A stretch of 64,000 nucleotides of DNA, from positions 310,001-374,000 of the forward strand of contig JBBMOL010000203.1 of assembly GCA_037954665.1 (NCBI GenBank), written 5' to 3'. Both the position numbers and the translations under genes were made by a program. The notes under the pieces are model-generated. The model was not told where the DNA came from and ran no database searches. It was given only the letters and a program-made list of their open reading frames with translations. This DNA is from Laguncularia racemosa. Its lineage: Eukaryota > Streptophyta > Magnoliopsida > Myrtales > Combretaceae. Of the stretch, positions 1 to 10,630 are shown piece after piece (the first letter of the stretch is position 1; every line of letters begins with the position of its first letter).

Positions 1-420
1 TGCTAAAAATTATCATGGCACGTGTGCACCTGTTACATGATAACGAGTCAGAGGTCGTAAGACTTTAAATAATTAATTACATTTATTACTAATCATATTA
101 CATATAATCATACCATAAAAATAAAACTATGGATTCCATGTCCCACGGTCAACCAAGATCGTAAAGAGTCGGAATCCCCTACCAATCAGTAAATGGAATA
201 AAACCCCAAGTCTCATAAATTCAAAATTTACATCAACGTCGTAAAAGTAACATTTTATTTAAATAGTCTAACTTTCACAATTCTTACTTTATCGTTCTTG
301 GCTTCTAAAAACTCTCGACACTTTACATCTTATCCTATCCTAAGCTTTCATAATCTTTACTTGCAAAACGGTCTATAGAGGGGTGAACACACTATGACTC
401 AGTAAATGAGAGTGCAATAC
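1..420 (-). repeat. H-type LTR 3' end, inverted copy of 12397-12808
   Basis: The reverse complement of this stretch matches 12397-12808 with scattered substitutions and small indels. Shared landmarks are GATAAGATGTRAARTGT, TTTACTGATTRGTAGGGGAT, GACCGTGG near a 'CCATAGTT', and TATCATGTAAC followed by GTGCACAYGTG. This places it at the 3' end of an LTR in the opposite orientation to the second copy. Confidence 0.8.
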
Positions 421-1425
421 TCTCAATGCTACACACGCACAAGCAATTTTGAATTAAGTTATCAAATCATATGCTGTGCATGAACAACCATATAAATGCT
501 GCATCTCACGCGATCTTCCGATAACTGACGTGAAGTTTAGGGTTTACACCCCCTCTGACCTTGGGTTAGGGATTTTGAAGCTACCATTAATGCCTAGGTC
601 TCATTACCCGATTTAATTATCTTATCTCTTTGATAACTTAAATATCTTTTAACGTTGATATCATTAGCTCAAGTGTTCTCATACATTGAGCACTCTTGTG
701 CCTCATGCACTAAGCAACACCCTCAAGGACTGACCAGACTCAGAACCATTAAGGCACGACAATCCCTTATTCACTTAGTTTGCACTTGGCAGAACGGTAA
801 TCCTTTAATTACTTCTGGCAAGCCCTATAGTAGTGATGGTCTTCAATTTCTTGCAATGTCTTGTGTAATACATGTCTAGTTTTATTTGAGTTCGATCCTT
901 TAATTAATTGGTTCAAGATGACCAAACAATAGAAAATCGCAAGCCAATCTACATTCACAATAATAAAGTAAACTATTAGCCTTTAAGGAATACAATTCCA
1001 ATGACAAACATTAGGGACCAAGTGAAATCCCACAAACATAACTGTTACACGTCATTTTCGCATTTACCACAATAAGAAGAGATCATACATTTCACATGAT
1101 AGATAATGTAAGGAAGGTTAGACTAACTAAATAGAAACGACCAAGCTAGACACAAAATTTTAGTTAAATAATAGTGTAATATAATTTGAATCTCCTCGAC
1201 CGTCAAATCAACCACTTAGGTTTGAGCTACAATCCTCATTTCTCGACACCTCTGTGTCATTTCACTCAAATGTTAAACTAACCACTCGAGATTGATTTAC
1301 TATTATCATTCCTTGACACTTTTGTGTCATTTCACCCCTCATGTGCTTAGTTTTACGCATTCAAAAGTCAAATAGGGTAACCATATTAATATCCCTTCCA
1401 AGTCCTCAAATATCTATGTATACAA

Positions 1426-1459
<34 letters not shown>

Positions 1460-2399
1460 ATAGATTTATAAATGTATTTTTAACTAAAGGATAAATTTGT
1501 TAAATATTTTTCCTTATATACTCTAGTGATATAAGAGGATAAAACTATTGCATTGAAAAACGAAGACTTTCATTTATGATTTGTATAAGTATAGGTATAA
1601 ATGTAACCTATATAGATATAATAGGAAATTCGTTTCTTCCAAGCATATATATGTGTATTTAGAATTAGATCTTTATACATGTACATAATGATATATAGTT
1701 TTTTCCATATGTCTATGCGTAAAAACCAATTATGCATATATATATATATATAGAAAAAGTTAAGTTTACATGTATTAATTTAGTTTAAGAAAACAAATCA
1801 ACATTTGGATATTAAATCCGTAGTGATAGCATTAGCAAACGGGGGAAATGTGCTATCATCAAGATAGTGTTATCTACCCATAGCCCATTCTAATCTTTAT
1901 ATTGTTACACTCGTATTTATTCGTAATTTACTTAATTACTAGTTTTTTTTTGTATGACTTCCTTTCCAACTTCTTTACCCTATTGTCTATTAAGGAAATA
2001 ATAAAAATTACAACAATTGCAATCATAACCAATCAAGGAAAGATACATATACAACATACTAAGATCTAACACAACATATCGAACCAATCACAACATTGTA
2101 GCATATCATAAAGTTTCCCACTCACCTATTTATGGTCATCATTAAGTGATTCCAACATGTGGTCTCTTCACTGAACATAGTATCGAAGGATTAGTTACAA
2201 CGACTCTACGTAATTTCTATTAGATTTCTTAATCTCCCGTTAACCCTATCTTTTCTCAAACTCCCCAATGCCTTTCCCCACACTCACATACACAATCATT
2301 CCACCAATGGCACGCACACACTTCCAAACTTACTTTTATAACTCAATTACTTGATCAAGTTGCTTCAGCCACCACTACTACATCGATGACACCTCTTTT
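421..2399. other. AT-rich LTR-like interior, no gene seen
   Basis: About 2 kb without any ORF that resembles a protein. The only structured element is a TA/TG microsatellite at 1427-1460. The stretch is interpreted as interior sequence of H. Confidence 0.5.
1427..1460. repeat. (TA)n(TG)n microsatellite
   Basis: A run of alternating TA passes directly into alternating TG, a compound dinucleotide repeat. A further TA run lies near 1735-1751. Confidence 0.9.
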
Positions 2400-3160
2400 T
2401 TCCTATTCAATTTCACACACAGACACAATTACTTTCTTCATGAAATTCCCTTTTCCTCCTCGGCTTCACCATTCCATTTCTTCTTCTCTCTTTTCCCTTA
2501 TTATTCTCCTTTTTGGAATTTCCCAAATTCGCCTCTCCTTTACATGAAGTAACTTTGAACCTTTTATTTATTAATCTGTTTCTAATATCTTCCAATGAAC
2601 TACTTATAAGACAAATCTTAGGATTAGCAATCGCTAAAGGTTCTGTATCACTTTCTTTCTTCTCTCCTTTGTTGACATCTCCACTAACAGGGCTTCCTAT
2701 CCTCTCTACTGGTCTCCATCCTCACTCACGCTTCCCTCACTACACATACACCGGCCATCCTTTATACACACACATGCTTACCTCCATCGTAATAACGTTA
2801 TACACAAACATACACATAAGTTTCACCTACACACATACACAGGATCAATACCCTTTTGACTTCATCTTCTAGCTCTTCTTCTCTTTTCCTCACCCTTTTT
2901 TGTTTTTAATTCTCGCTTTCTCCATCTTCCAACTTTTCTTCTTCCTTTCTCCTTATTCTCTTTTTCCTCTTGGCTCCCCTACACATAACATTTCCCGTTG
3001 CTTCCTCGCTAAACTCCCTTCACTACTCGAACTTCTCCACTTCCCCACTTCTTCTTCTCATTTCTCTTCACACTTCTCTAGCCCACATCTAGTTTCTCCA
3101 CCCTATGCCTATGTATATAGATATATATATTTCTAACCTTTCCCTCCCCTTCTCCATTAG
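2400..3160. repeat. pyrimidine-rich tract on the plus strand
   Basis: The plus strand is dominated by C and T (many TTC, CTC and TTTCC runs). ORFs of 60-119 codons here come from this composition and have no family features. The tract flanks the PPR fragment on one side; the other side (3870-4920) is purine-rich, so the strand bias switches across the fragment. Confidence 0.7.
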
Positions 3161-3770
3161 ATTCCTTTCCCTACACTAACCATTAAGCAATACCATGTAA
3201 GTCATAGTGTTTGGTGTAAACCTATCCTTCAACTTCTCAAAGGGTATCCGTGCTTCTTTCCTAAGCTTTGCATGTCCAAGCGCATCAAGCAAGTGGTTGA
3301 TAGCTTTAACACCGACTTGGAACTTATACTTCTTATTTAGCTCAAACATCCTAACAACCTTCTTCCCCTCCTTAGAAGCTGCTAAAGCCTTGATAGCAAT
3401 GATGAAAGTCTCCATTGTCAAAAACCCCTTTGCACCAATTTCTTCAAGTAAAGATACCATCCCCGCAAACTGCCTAGTCTTCTCCAATATCCCCATCACC
3501 GCTTTATAAATTCTTAAATTACATTCAAAACCCGATTCCGGCCTTGCCCAACAGAAGAACCGATAAGCCTGTTTCCTAGCATGACGTAGTCTATGTAACA
3601 CATCCACAACTAAATCTTGACTTAAATGGATCTTACATTCATCCAACATAAGCTCTATATTTCGATCCAATGCAACCTACTCATCAATCACCTTACATAC
3701 CCTATCGACCTCATGTGGATCTGCACTAAGCCCACCCCCAAAACTCTCATTTCCAATGTTACTAGTACGA
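3140..3770 (-). pseudogene. PPR protein fragment (captured or relic)
   Basis: Minus-strand ORF 3670-3176 encodes a piece of a plant P-class pentatricopeptide-repeat protein, normally a mitochondrial or plastid RNA-binding factor. It starts with an N-terminal segment containing LVVDVLHRLRHARKQAYRFF and CWARPESGF. Three 35-residue PPR units follow, beginning at NLRIYKAVM, TMETFIIAI and GVKAINHLL, and a fourth begins at NTMTYMVLL. Homology extends upstream through an in-frame TAG at 3677-3679 (ADPHEVDRVCKVIDE before it) and downstream past the TAG at 3176-3178 (CRERNLME). With both ends missing and two stops it is a fragment. It lies inside LTR-like sequence, so capture by a retroelement is possible; an old host gene cut by insertion is the alternative. 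Confidence 0.8.
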
Positions 3771-3869
3771 TAAAGAAGAACGCAGGTAAAGAGAAATTGC
3801 ATAGTAACCACAACATTTGTTTTCTGATGCAATCTCGTTTTTATCTTCCCCAAGTTCTAAGTATCAGAA

Positions 3870-4920
3870 CAAGAGGGTGGAAGAGGGTAGGTGCGGGATT
3901 AAGGAGGGACAAGGGGACAAGGGTGAGTGGAGACGCTACTGGCCTATTCGTTGGCTAAGGAAAAAAAGAAAGAAAAATGGAAGGAAGGGAACAGTGCTGG
4001 GGTCTGGTCGGGAACACAAAGAAGGAAGGGAAGATTAGAGGGAGAGGACGAGGATGTTTGTGGCTATTTGCTTTGGGATGGGTGGACAATGGAGATGGAG
4101 GTACATTAGCTGGACCGGCAGCATTGGCAATTCCACCACCCCATGCATTTTTTTAAGAGTTGATGTACCAAAAACCTAAGAAGCCGAGGAAGTTGGAGCT
4201 AAGTTGACATTGAGCTTATGTATGTATGTAAGCATCAATCGGGTAACGGACTCCTCAAGAACAGCTACCTCCCTATAGACGACGATGAGAATTCACTGGA
4301 GCTAGCATCCTTAGAGATCACTGTGGAGAACCCACCATCCATCCACAAGGGGTTCATCGCACCACCCACATGGACGAGATCGTTGTCATTGAATTCATTA
4401 GCAAAGGTCCTTTGTTCAAAGCTTTCGTCAGTGGAGTGCGCGTCAGGAGCTAGTCCACTTTCCGAGCTACTAGCGTCTCCGACTGAGCGATTGAAGATGA
4501 CCTTTGTTTCCTTGCTGGAAAATAGGGGTGAAAGGGAAAAGAAAATAGGAAGGAAAGGGAGTAAGAGCAAGGGTCGGTGGTGGCTCACAAGGGACAGTAG
4601 TGGTTGGTGTAATGGAGTGCGGTGGCTAGGGTGTAGTGTTGTGGGTGTTCCATGTGGATAGGATGACCGGAAAGAAAAAGAAGAAGAAAGAAACAGAACA
4701 AAGGATGGCTAGGATTGGAGAGGGGGAGTGCATCCATGACCAAGGACAACATGATGAGAAAAGGAAGGAAAGAAGAAGGAAGGAAGGAAAGAGAAGTAAG
4801 GTTGTGTTTGGGAGATGACGAGGAAAGGGCGATGTAACCAGAAGAAGAAGAAGAGGAAGAAGAGGAAAGGAAAGAAGAAAGAAGCAGGGGATGGGGACAA
4901 CGGAGACAGCAGGGAAGGAT
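3870..4920. repeat. purine-rich tract on the plus strand
   Basis: The plus strand is rich in GGAAGG, GAAGAAG and AGAAAG runs, broken by a less biased segment at about 4180-4530. Long ORFs here, on either strand, are composed of K/R/E/G or of S/L/F/P and reflect composition. Confidence 0.7.
4180..4600. other. segment of higher complexity, open on both strands, unrecognised
   Basis: A GC-richer island inside purine-rich DNA. The minus strand is open for 107 codons (4588-4265), with a serine- and aspartate-rich part including DASSSESGLAPD and FNDNDLVHVGGAMNP. The plus strand is open for 147 codons (4218-4661). I recognise neither. It could be another captured gene fragment or 5' region associated with the PPR piece, which lies downstream on the minus strand. 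Confidence 0.25.
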
Positions 4921-5235
4921 GACGTGACCAAAGCAGCCGGTGTGATAAAGGCTGGCTTGATTCGATTGTTGATGTGTTGCTTTGATCTACCGTGGGAGGG
5001 AGGAACGAATAGGACGATTTGGCTGAGTTTTTTTTTGCGTTAATTATAATTTACATATGCATATTTATATATATGTGGACAAATATTTATTTATTTGTTA
5101 TTATTATTCCCACTATTAGTATTTTATCAAAATTTTAGAATTATGGAAATAATATCCTTATTACCTAGCTTAGAAGTAATTGTTATTTCATTTATTTTAA
5201 TATAGATTTTCTTAAATTTTTTAGGTCATTACACT

Positions 5236-5708
5236 ACCTTTAAGGATTTCAAACTTTATCAAATGAATGTCAAAAGTACATTCTTGAATGGTTTCATTAG
5301 AGAAGGAGTTTGAGTTAAGCAACCTTCGGGCTTTGAAAGTAATGAATTCCTCAATCATGTCTTTAAGCATAACAAAGCACTCTATGGACTCAAACAAGCA
5401 CCAAGAACTAGGTATGAAAGGCAAAATAGCTTCTTGATAAACAATGGCTTCTCTAGAGGAAAACCTTATACAACATTGTTTATCAAGAATAACAAGTCAA
5501 ATACAATGATTGTTCAATTCCATGGAGATGACATTGTATTTAGTGCAACTTACACGAACCTAATTAATGAGTTTGTAGAATGCATGAAGAAAGAATTTAA
5601 AATGAGTATTATGGGGGAACACAATTACTTCTTAGGTCTTTAAGTCAAACAAACCAATCAAGGAACCTTTATTAGCTAAGCTAAATACACTAGAGAGTTC
5701 TTCATAGG
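5236..5708 (+). pseudogene. Copia (SIRE-like) reverse transcriptase, N-terminal part (element J)
   Basis: In the plus direction the translation matches Copia RT: KDFKLYQMNVKSTFLNGF, then HNKALYGLKQAPRTRYER, TTLFIKNN and IVQFHGDDIVFSAT. The catalytic YVDD-type box reads HGDD. It ends at MGEHNYFLGL and a degraded KYTREFF. It contains stops (GV*VKQP, GL*VKQT). The 5' side is cut by H at 5236 and the 3' side by the LTR insert starting at 5709. The continuation of the same domain resumes at 7143. Confidence 0.85.
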
Positions 5709-7142
5709 TGCTATATATATATTTAAAGTATTTTCCCCTCATTTTGGTGTGTTTTTGAATAATTTTAATTTTAATTAATTAATATTTTTATTTTAGGGCT
5801 TTGATGAATAATTGAATGAAAAAGGAAGAAAAGGAATCAAATTTTACTCAATTTGGAGTTAATTAGAAAAAGTTATGAACTTTTGAAGATAGATATGGGC
5901 AGTAGATATGACTATGCCAAAATTGTGTTGAAATTGAACTTTGAAGAAATAAAAGAAGAGAGTTACATGGAGGTGAGATATGACCGTATCTATTGGTCAT
6001 GTATCTCTTGGAGATGGTTATTTTGAAGCATGACTTAGACATGACCTCTAGACATAATTGTGTTTAGGCTATGTCAAATGCATATTCTAATTTCTAGAAA
6101 TATTTGCTCGATGATTTCAACACAAATCAAAGTATGACCTTGTTAGACAGCGTGTTGGCATAAAAATAGAGCTTTAGATGCTTATTATATAAAGGAAAAG
6201 AGGGGATCGACCTCATAAGAGAGAGGACATTTTTCATAGGTTTTAGGATTCTTTTGGAGGAATAGAAGAGCACATTCCTTTACTTCAAGAATTAGGGTTT
6301 TCTTTTGATTTCTTTGATGATGTATGCTTTTCAATCATTGAATATTTTTTTTTATTTCAACATGATTAGAGCTTAATTTTCTTAGTATCTAGACTTATGG
6401 ATTCTAGGGTTGTTATGTGATTAGGTTTATTTCTATTTCAATGAATTCTTTAATCTTGAGCATCCTAGGGTTTTTATGTGATTGAGTTTATTACTATTTC
6501 AACAAATTCTTTAATTTCTTGATTCAAGCATGTATTTTTGGTTTTGCTTATATTAATATTTCTAGGGTGTTGTTCTAACTAATTGATGTTATATATTATG
6601 ATTAAGAAATTTGATATGCAATTAGATCTAGCATGTTTGAAAGGCATTGATGTAATCTTAGAGACATGTTATACGATTCTTCTAGAATTGATTCAATTGT
6701 TTTTAAAGAATTCATTATTCTAAATGCAATCTTGGAAATATGCTATTATGAAGAGATTCAAATAGGTATTTTTAAGGTTAGGGTTGATAAATTTGAGAAA
6801 GTTATTGAACTAATTAAGAAATTCTCCTGGTCAATAAAATTAAAGATAAATTTGAATAATCGTTTTTGATGTCATATAATAAATCCTAGGGGAAGTAAAG
6901 TCTAGATAGTTGTCTTACCATCTTGAAGTTGATTACAATCTATTTTATCCTTTTTTCTTTCAATTGAGTCTTTAGTTTAGTAGATAATAATTAGTTGTAA
7001 TTTTGAGATTAATTAATCTTTACAATTTATTAATTAGATAATAGGGTGTAGGTTAGTATTAGTACTTGTAATCCCTATGGGATGACATATGTATTCAATC
7101 TACTATTTTACAAAATTTGATAGGTATACTTGCCTTGCATCA
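5709..7142 (+). mobile_element. lone LTR inserted in the Copia RT
   Basis: About 1.43 kb separates two halves of one Copia RT domain. It begins TGCTATATAT and ends CTTGCATCA. It has a TATA-like TATATAAAGG near 6187 and a typical gypsy LTR tail with 'CCCTATGGGATGACATATG' near 7073 and 'TGATAGGTATACTTGCC'. No internal coding region and no second LTR are present, so a solo LTR is the simplest reading. The style resembles Athila/Tat-group LTRs. Flanking 5-mers (ATAGG and ACTCT) do not match, so exact ends are uncertain. Confidence 0.6.
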
Positions 7143-7900
7143 ACTCTTAAAATCGTTTAAAATTGATTGTTGTAAAGTTAGGCTTACTCCTATGAGCACT
7201 ACACTTAAATTAAATAAAGATGAAAATAGTAAACCTATATGTGAAAAACTATATAGAGGAATAATAGGTAGTTTACTATATCTAACTGTCTCTAGACTCG
7301 ATATCATGTTTCTTGTGTTTCTATGTTCTTGATTTCAATCTTGCCTTAAAGAATCTCACTTGAGTGCTGTAAAACTTTTTTTGAAGTATCTTGTAGGCAC
7401 TATTGGAATTGGCTTGTGGTATCTTAAGTTTACCTCTTTTGATCTAGTTGGATGCTCCGATGCCAACTTTTGTTGTTGTAAAGTTGACTAAAAAAGCACT
7501 AATGGCATATGTCACTTGGGGACTCATTAGTACCTTGCAATTTGAAGAAACAAAATTTAGTAGCATTATTAATTGTCGAGGCCGAATATATAGCCATCAG
7601 TGGTTGTGCTCAAATTTTATGGATGAAACAAGCCTTGCATGGTCATGGATTAAACTTTGAAAAAATCCCAATTTGATGTAATAACACTAGGGCAATAAAT
7701 TTAACTAAAAAATCGATCCAACACTCAAGAACTAAACATATTGAAATTAAGCATCACTTTATATGTGATCATGTTCTAAAACAATGATATGTGCTTAGAG
7801 TTTGTTGATATAAGTAACCAAATTTCAGATATTTTTACAAAACCCTAAAACAAGGATTGGTTTTGCACCTTAAGAAGAGAATTGGGGATGATTATGCAAG
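7143..7900 (+). pseudogene. Copia (SIRE-like) RT C-terminus and RNase H (element J)
   Basis: Continues the domain broken at 5708: LTPMSTTLKLNKDE, KLYRGIIGSLLYLTVSRLDI, then the RNase H region with SHLSAVKLFLKYLVGTIGIG, FDLVGCSDANF and a degraded KSTNGICH. After several stops and frame changes the end is still visible as LEFVDISNQISDIFTKP and LRRELGM, which is where SIRE-type Copia pol genes end. It is in the same orientation as the 5236 fragment. Confidence 0.85.
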
Positions 7901-9084
7901 GTGAATGCTAAGAATAAATGAACTAAGATTGTGATCCTTGAAAAAAAATCAAGTTTTTCAACATATAAATCGACCTTCAACATGACATTGGGACTAAGAA
8001 ACTTGGTCAAATAAGTTTTGTACCTTACTTTATTATCTTTATCATGCGTTGAACTCATATGCTTGCATTCTAGCTTATTAGTGCTACTCTTCACATCCAT
8101 GTGTACATATTTGTGATTTCTAGATATCTATACTCAATTCATGTTTCCATATGTTTATTGTTCATATTAAAACATGTGAGAATGTTAATTTTGCTTGGAT
8201 ATACTTTTGTACACATTTGAACTTATTTTTGATAGCTTAGGCTCTCATTTACACAAAATTGTGATTCCTTGATTTTCGTGCAAAATACATGATCCTGTAA
8301 GCTCAAATTCGTCATCAAAACATGTTTAAGTGATTAGTTTAACTCACTATTGATTTTGTGCAAATTTGACCTCTTGGGCCCTTATTGATACCGACTAAGT
8401 TTTTTAGAAACTTGCATAGCTTGCTTGTGCTTTCTTAAGTTTTATAACTTGTTCTCACTTCTATGTAATCTTAATGCATCATTTTAAACCTAGTTGAAGT
8501 ATTGATTGGTACTAATTTACAATGAGATTTTGTGTGTGCCCATTTGCTCCTTTTGACCTTTATGATGGCTAAGACCTTAGCTAGTGCTTTTAGTGCTTCT
8601 TTGAAACCTTTAACTAATCATTGATTCCATTAAACTTAATTTTACAAATGAAACTTGCTTGTTATGTTTAAATTGCTAAAATCCTAAAATTTATGCAAGT
8701 TTATGGTATTATAACTTTGCTAAGCTTAACTTGAATAGAAGCATGGTCTACATGAACAAATAGCCATTAATCAAATTTGTGATAAATCATGTTGAATATC
8801 GCCTTTGATTGATCTCAATAAGTAATGAACATTTGAAATAAATCTTGGTTAGATTTGGTATAGTTTTTGATAATATGGTGCTTAGTGAGGTAAAAAGAAA
8901 AGGAAAAACGGTAAGTTTGATTTGCAGAAATCTGCAGACTACCATTAAGCTGGTAGAAATTCTATAATCTTGACAGTAGTACATGGCAACTAGGGTTTTA
9001 CCGACCATCAGTAGGATGGTACAAAATATACCATGAAGCTGGTAATCGGCAATTTTTAATGGCTTTCTATTCACTTTACCAACA
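7901..9084 (+). other. spacer downstream of Copia pol, no gene seen
   Basis: About 1.2 kb of degenerate DNA between the end of the J RNase H and the env-like domain. ORFs are short and on mixed strands. In SIRE-like elements this position is occupied by spacer and the start of an env-like ORF, which fits, but nothing here is recognisable as protein. Confidence 0.4.
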
Positions 9085-9510
9085 AACTAGTATGTGAATT
9101 TATTGGTCCACCAATAAGCAAAATAACCCTTATTGATCACTTAGATGATAATGGGAATTGTTGTGTAAAAATGGATTCTAGTGATGATTATACTAAAGAA
9201 GTTCTTTATAGCTATGTGTATGGAAGATGCATTGAAATCCATCTAGTAGATATTTTGTGAACTAATTGGAGTTGAGATGGGAGGGATAGATGTGATTATT
9301 GAGTATGATGGTGTTGCTTTCTATGAAAAAGTATTCAATATTAGGGGCATAGGCAAGTATTGGAATAAAAGTGCGCATTTACTAGCCTCTAGATTATCTC
9401 TGAAAGTTAGATTGCTACATTATATTCTTATTCATGTTTATGCCCCTAGAAAGGGGAAATTGGCTTAAGTAACTCAACAAGATGTATGGTTACTCTATCA
9501 TTTGTTGAAA
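9085..9510 (+). pseudogene. env-like / putative plant transposon domain fragment (element J)
   Basis: The plus translation passes from FIGPPISKITLIDHLDD to an ORF containing KYWNKSAHLLASRLSLKVRL, LHYILIHVYAPRKGKLA and TQQDVWLLYHLLKA. This resembles the domain called env-like or 'putative plant transposon protein' that follows pol in SIRE-type Copia elements. It is interrupted by stops and cut at about 9507 by the hAT-derived segment. The lineage link rests on motif recognition only. Confidence 0.5.
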
Positions 9511-9839
9511 GCATGGTTGTCAAAATCGCGATTTTACGTAGAATCGCCAAAGGGTCCATAGAATCGGAACGTAGAAACGGAACGTAAAAATGTAAGTTTT
9601 TACAACCTTTATAAAATAACCTTTAAATATTAAAAATTTACTTACAGTAGTCATTAAAAAATATAATGGATAATATAAATTAAAAAATTCAGCATAGAAT
9701 TGGATCATAAATCACAATAAAAGTCATAATATATCTAATCAAGCATAAGTTGTATAATATAAATAATCAACCATAAAAATAATCAACCAAAAGTCTCAAT
9801 AAAAGTTATGAAATCATAAATCATATTACAAAACAAGAA
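9507..9839 (-). other. 3' flank of hAT fragment with candidate terminal sequence
   Basis: Non-coding DNA downstream of the hAT stop codon. The outer edge near 9515 reads 'GGTTGTCAAAATCGCG', with the palindrome AAAATCGCGATTTT at 9524-9537, the style of hAT terminal inverted repeats. The matching terminus at the other end has been lost, so the terminus and its 8-bp duplication cannot be confirmed. Confidence 0.35.
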
Positions 9840-10630
9840 CTAAAATAAATCATCATAATTTCCACCATCTCTCTCATCCATATCATCATCATCATTTGCA
9901 TCTTCATCATCTTCTTCTTCATCAATGTCAACATCATCATGAGGTGTACTGCTACCAATGATTTCCATATCCTTTAATTCCAAAATTTTTGAAGTTCCTA
10001 TTTGCATTTCAGCTTCAACATTATCAATATCATGAAGGTATAAATCATTTGGGATTAGGGACTTACTGACAGGACTCTCCAAATTGACATAAGCACCAAT
10101 TTCGTCCTCCTTCGCATCATCTTTATCTTCATCCCTTGGACTTGGAAAGATATGCAACACACCTTGACCTTCATTCTCATTTGATGAGTCAAACACATTT
10201 TCTTCTTCAACTATCCATTCATCATCAGATGAGAGATCTTCAACAGTGAAAGTAAAAGTGTCAGTGTCAGCAATGCATCTTTCTTTCCTATTTCTTAATT
10301 TCAAGTTATGCATTACAAAAACTAAATCATTCATCTTTTGTTGATGCGGCCTATTCCTCTTTTTGGTATGGACCTGAAAATGAAAAAGGTTATACATAAC
10401 TTTATAAGATTCATAATCTTAATAAGTAATAATATATAAAATTGAATAAAAGAACTATTTGTATCGTACCATTTCAAATGCACTCCAATTCCGCTAACAA
10501 CTTGAAGAACTACAAGTCAAACTTAAAACACGAATAGCAAACTTTTGTAGTTCTGGGCATTCATCTCCATATGAATCCCACCATTTAGCTGGAGCTTTTT
10601 TGTTTCTTGCTAACCTTACAGCTTCAATGC
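9840..10630 (-). pseudogene. hAT-family transposase, C-terminal part
   Basis: Two exons read on the minus strand. Exon 10630-10470 encodes AKWWDSYGDECPELQKFAI and RVLSLTCSSSSC...RNWSAFEM, the hAT C-terminal dimerisation region, with one in-frame stop. A 96-bp intron (10469-10374) has GTACG and TTTTCAG borders. Exon 10373-9840 encodes VHTKKRNRPHQQKMNDLVFV, then an acidic low-complexity tail ending GGNYDDLF. The upstream catalytic part is missing because a B-family LTR starts at 10631. The protein normally binds the element ends and catalyses cut-and-paste transposition; this copy cannot. Confidence 0.85.

Larger units (their letters stand above)
1..5235 (-). mobile_element. H: very long LTR-like unit, Tekay/Del type, runs off the left edge
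   Basis: Read on the minus strand, the unit starts at 5235 with TGTAATGACC, the same kind of start as the Tekay-like LTR of F at 34994 (TGTAATACC). Its far end (420 down to 1) is homologous to 12397-12808, which ends in GGCGTGGCA, so the window begins a few tens of bases inside the 3' end of this LTR. The high-coordinate edge abuts a Copia RT broken at its start. If this is one LTR it exceeds 5.2 kb, which is unusually long; other insertions inside it could explain part of the length, but I found no second set of termini. It encloses a PPR fragment. The rest of H should lie left of the window. Confidence 0.45.

Noticed and set aside
3176..3670. Functional PPR gene
   Set aside because: Homology extends past both ends through in-frame stops, and most of the usual length is missing.
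9840..10397. Acidic-tail protein as an independent gene
   Set aside because: It joins across an intron to a hAT dimerisation domain, so the acidic stretch is only the transposase C-terminus.
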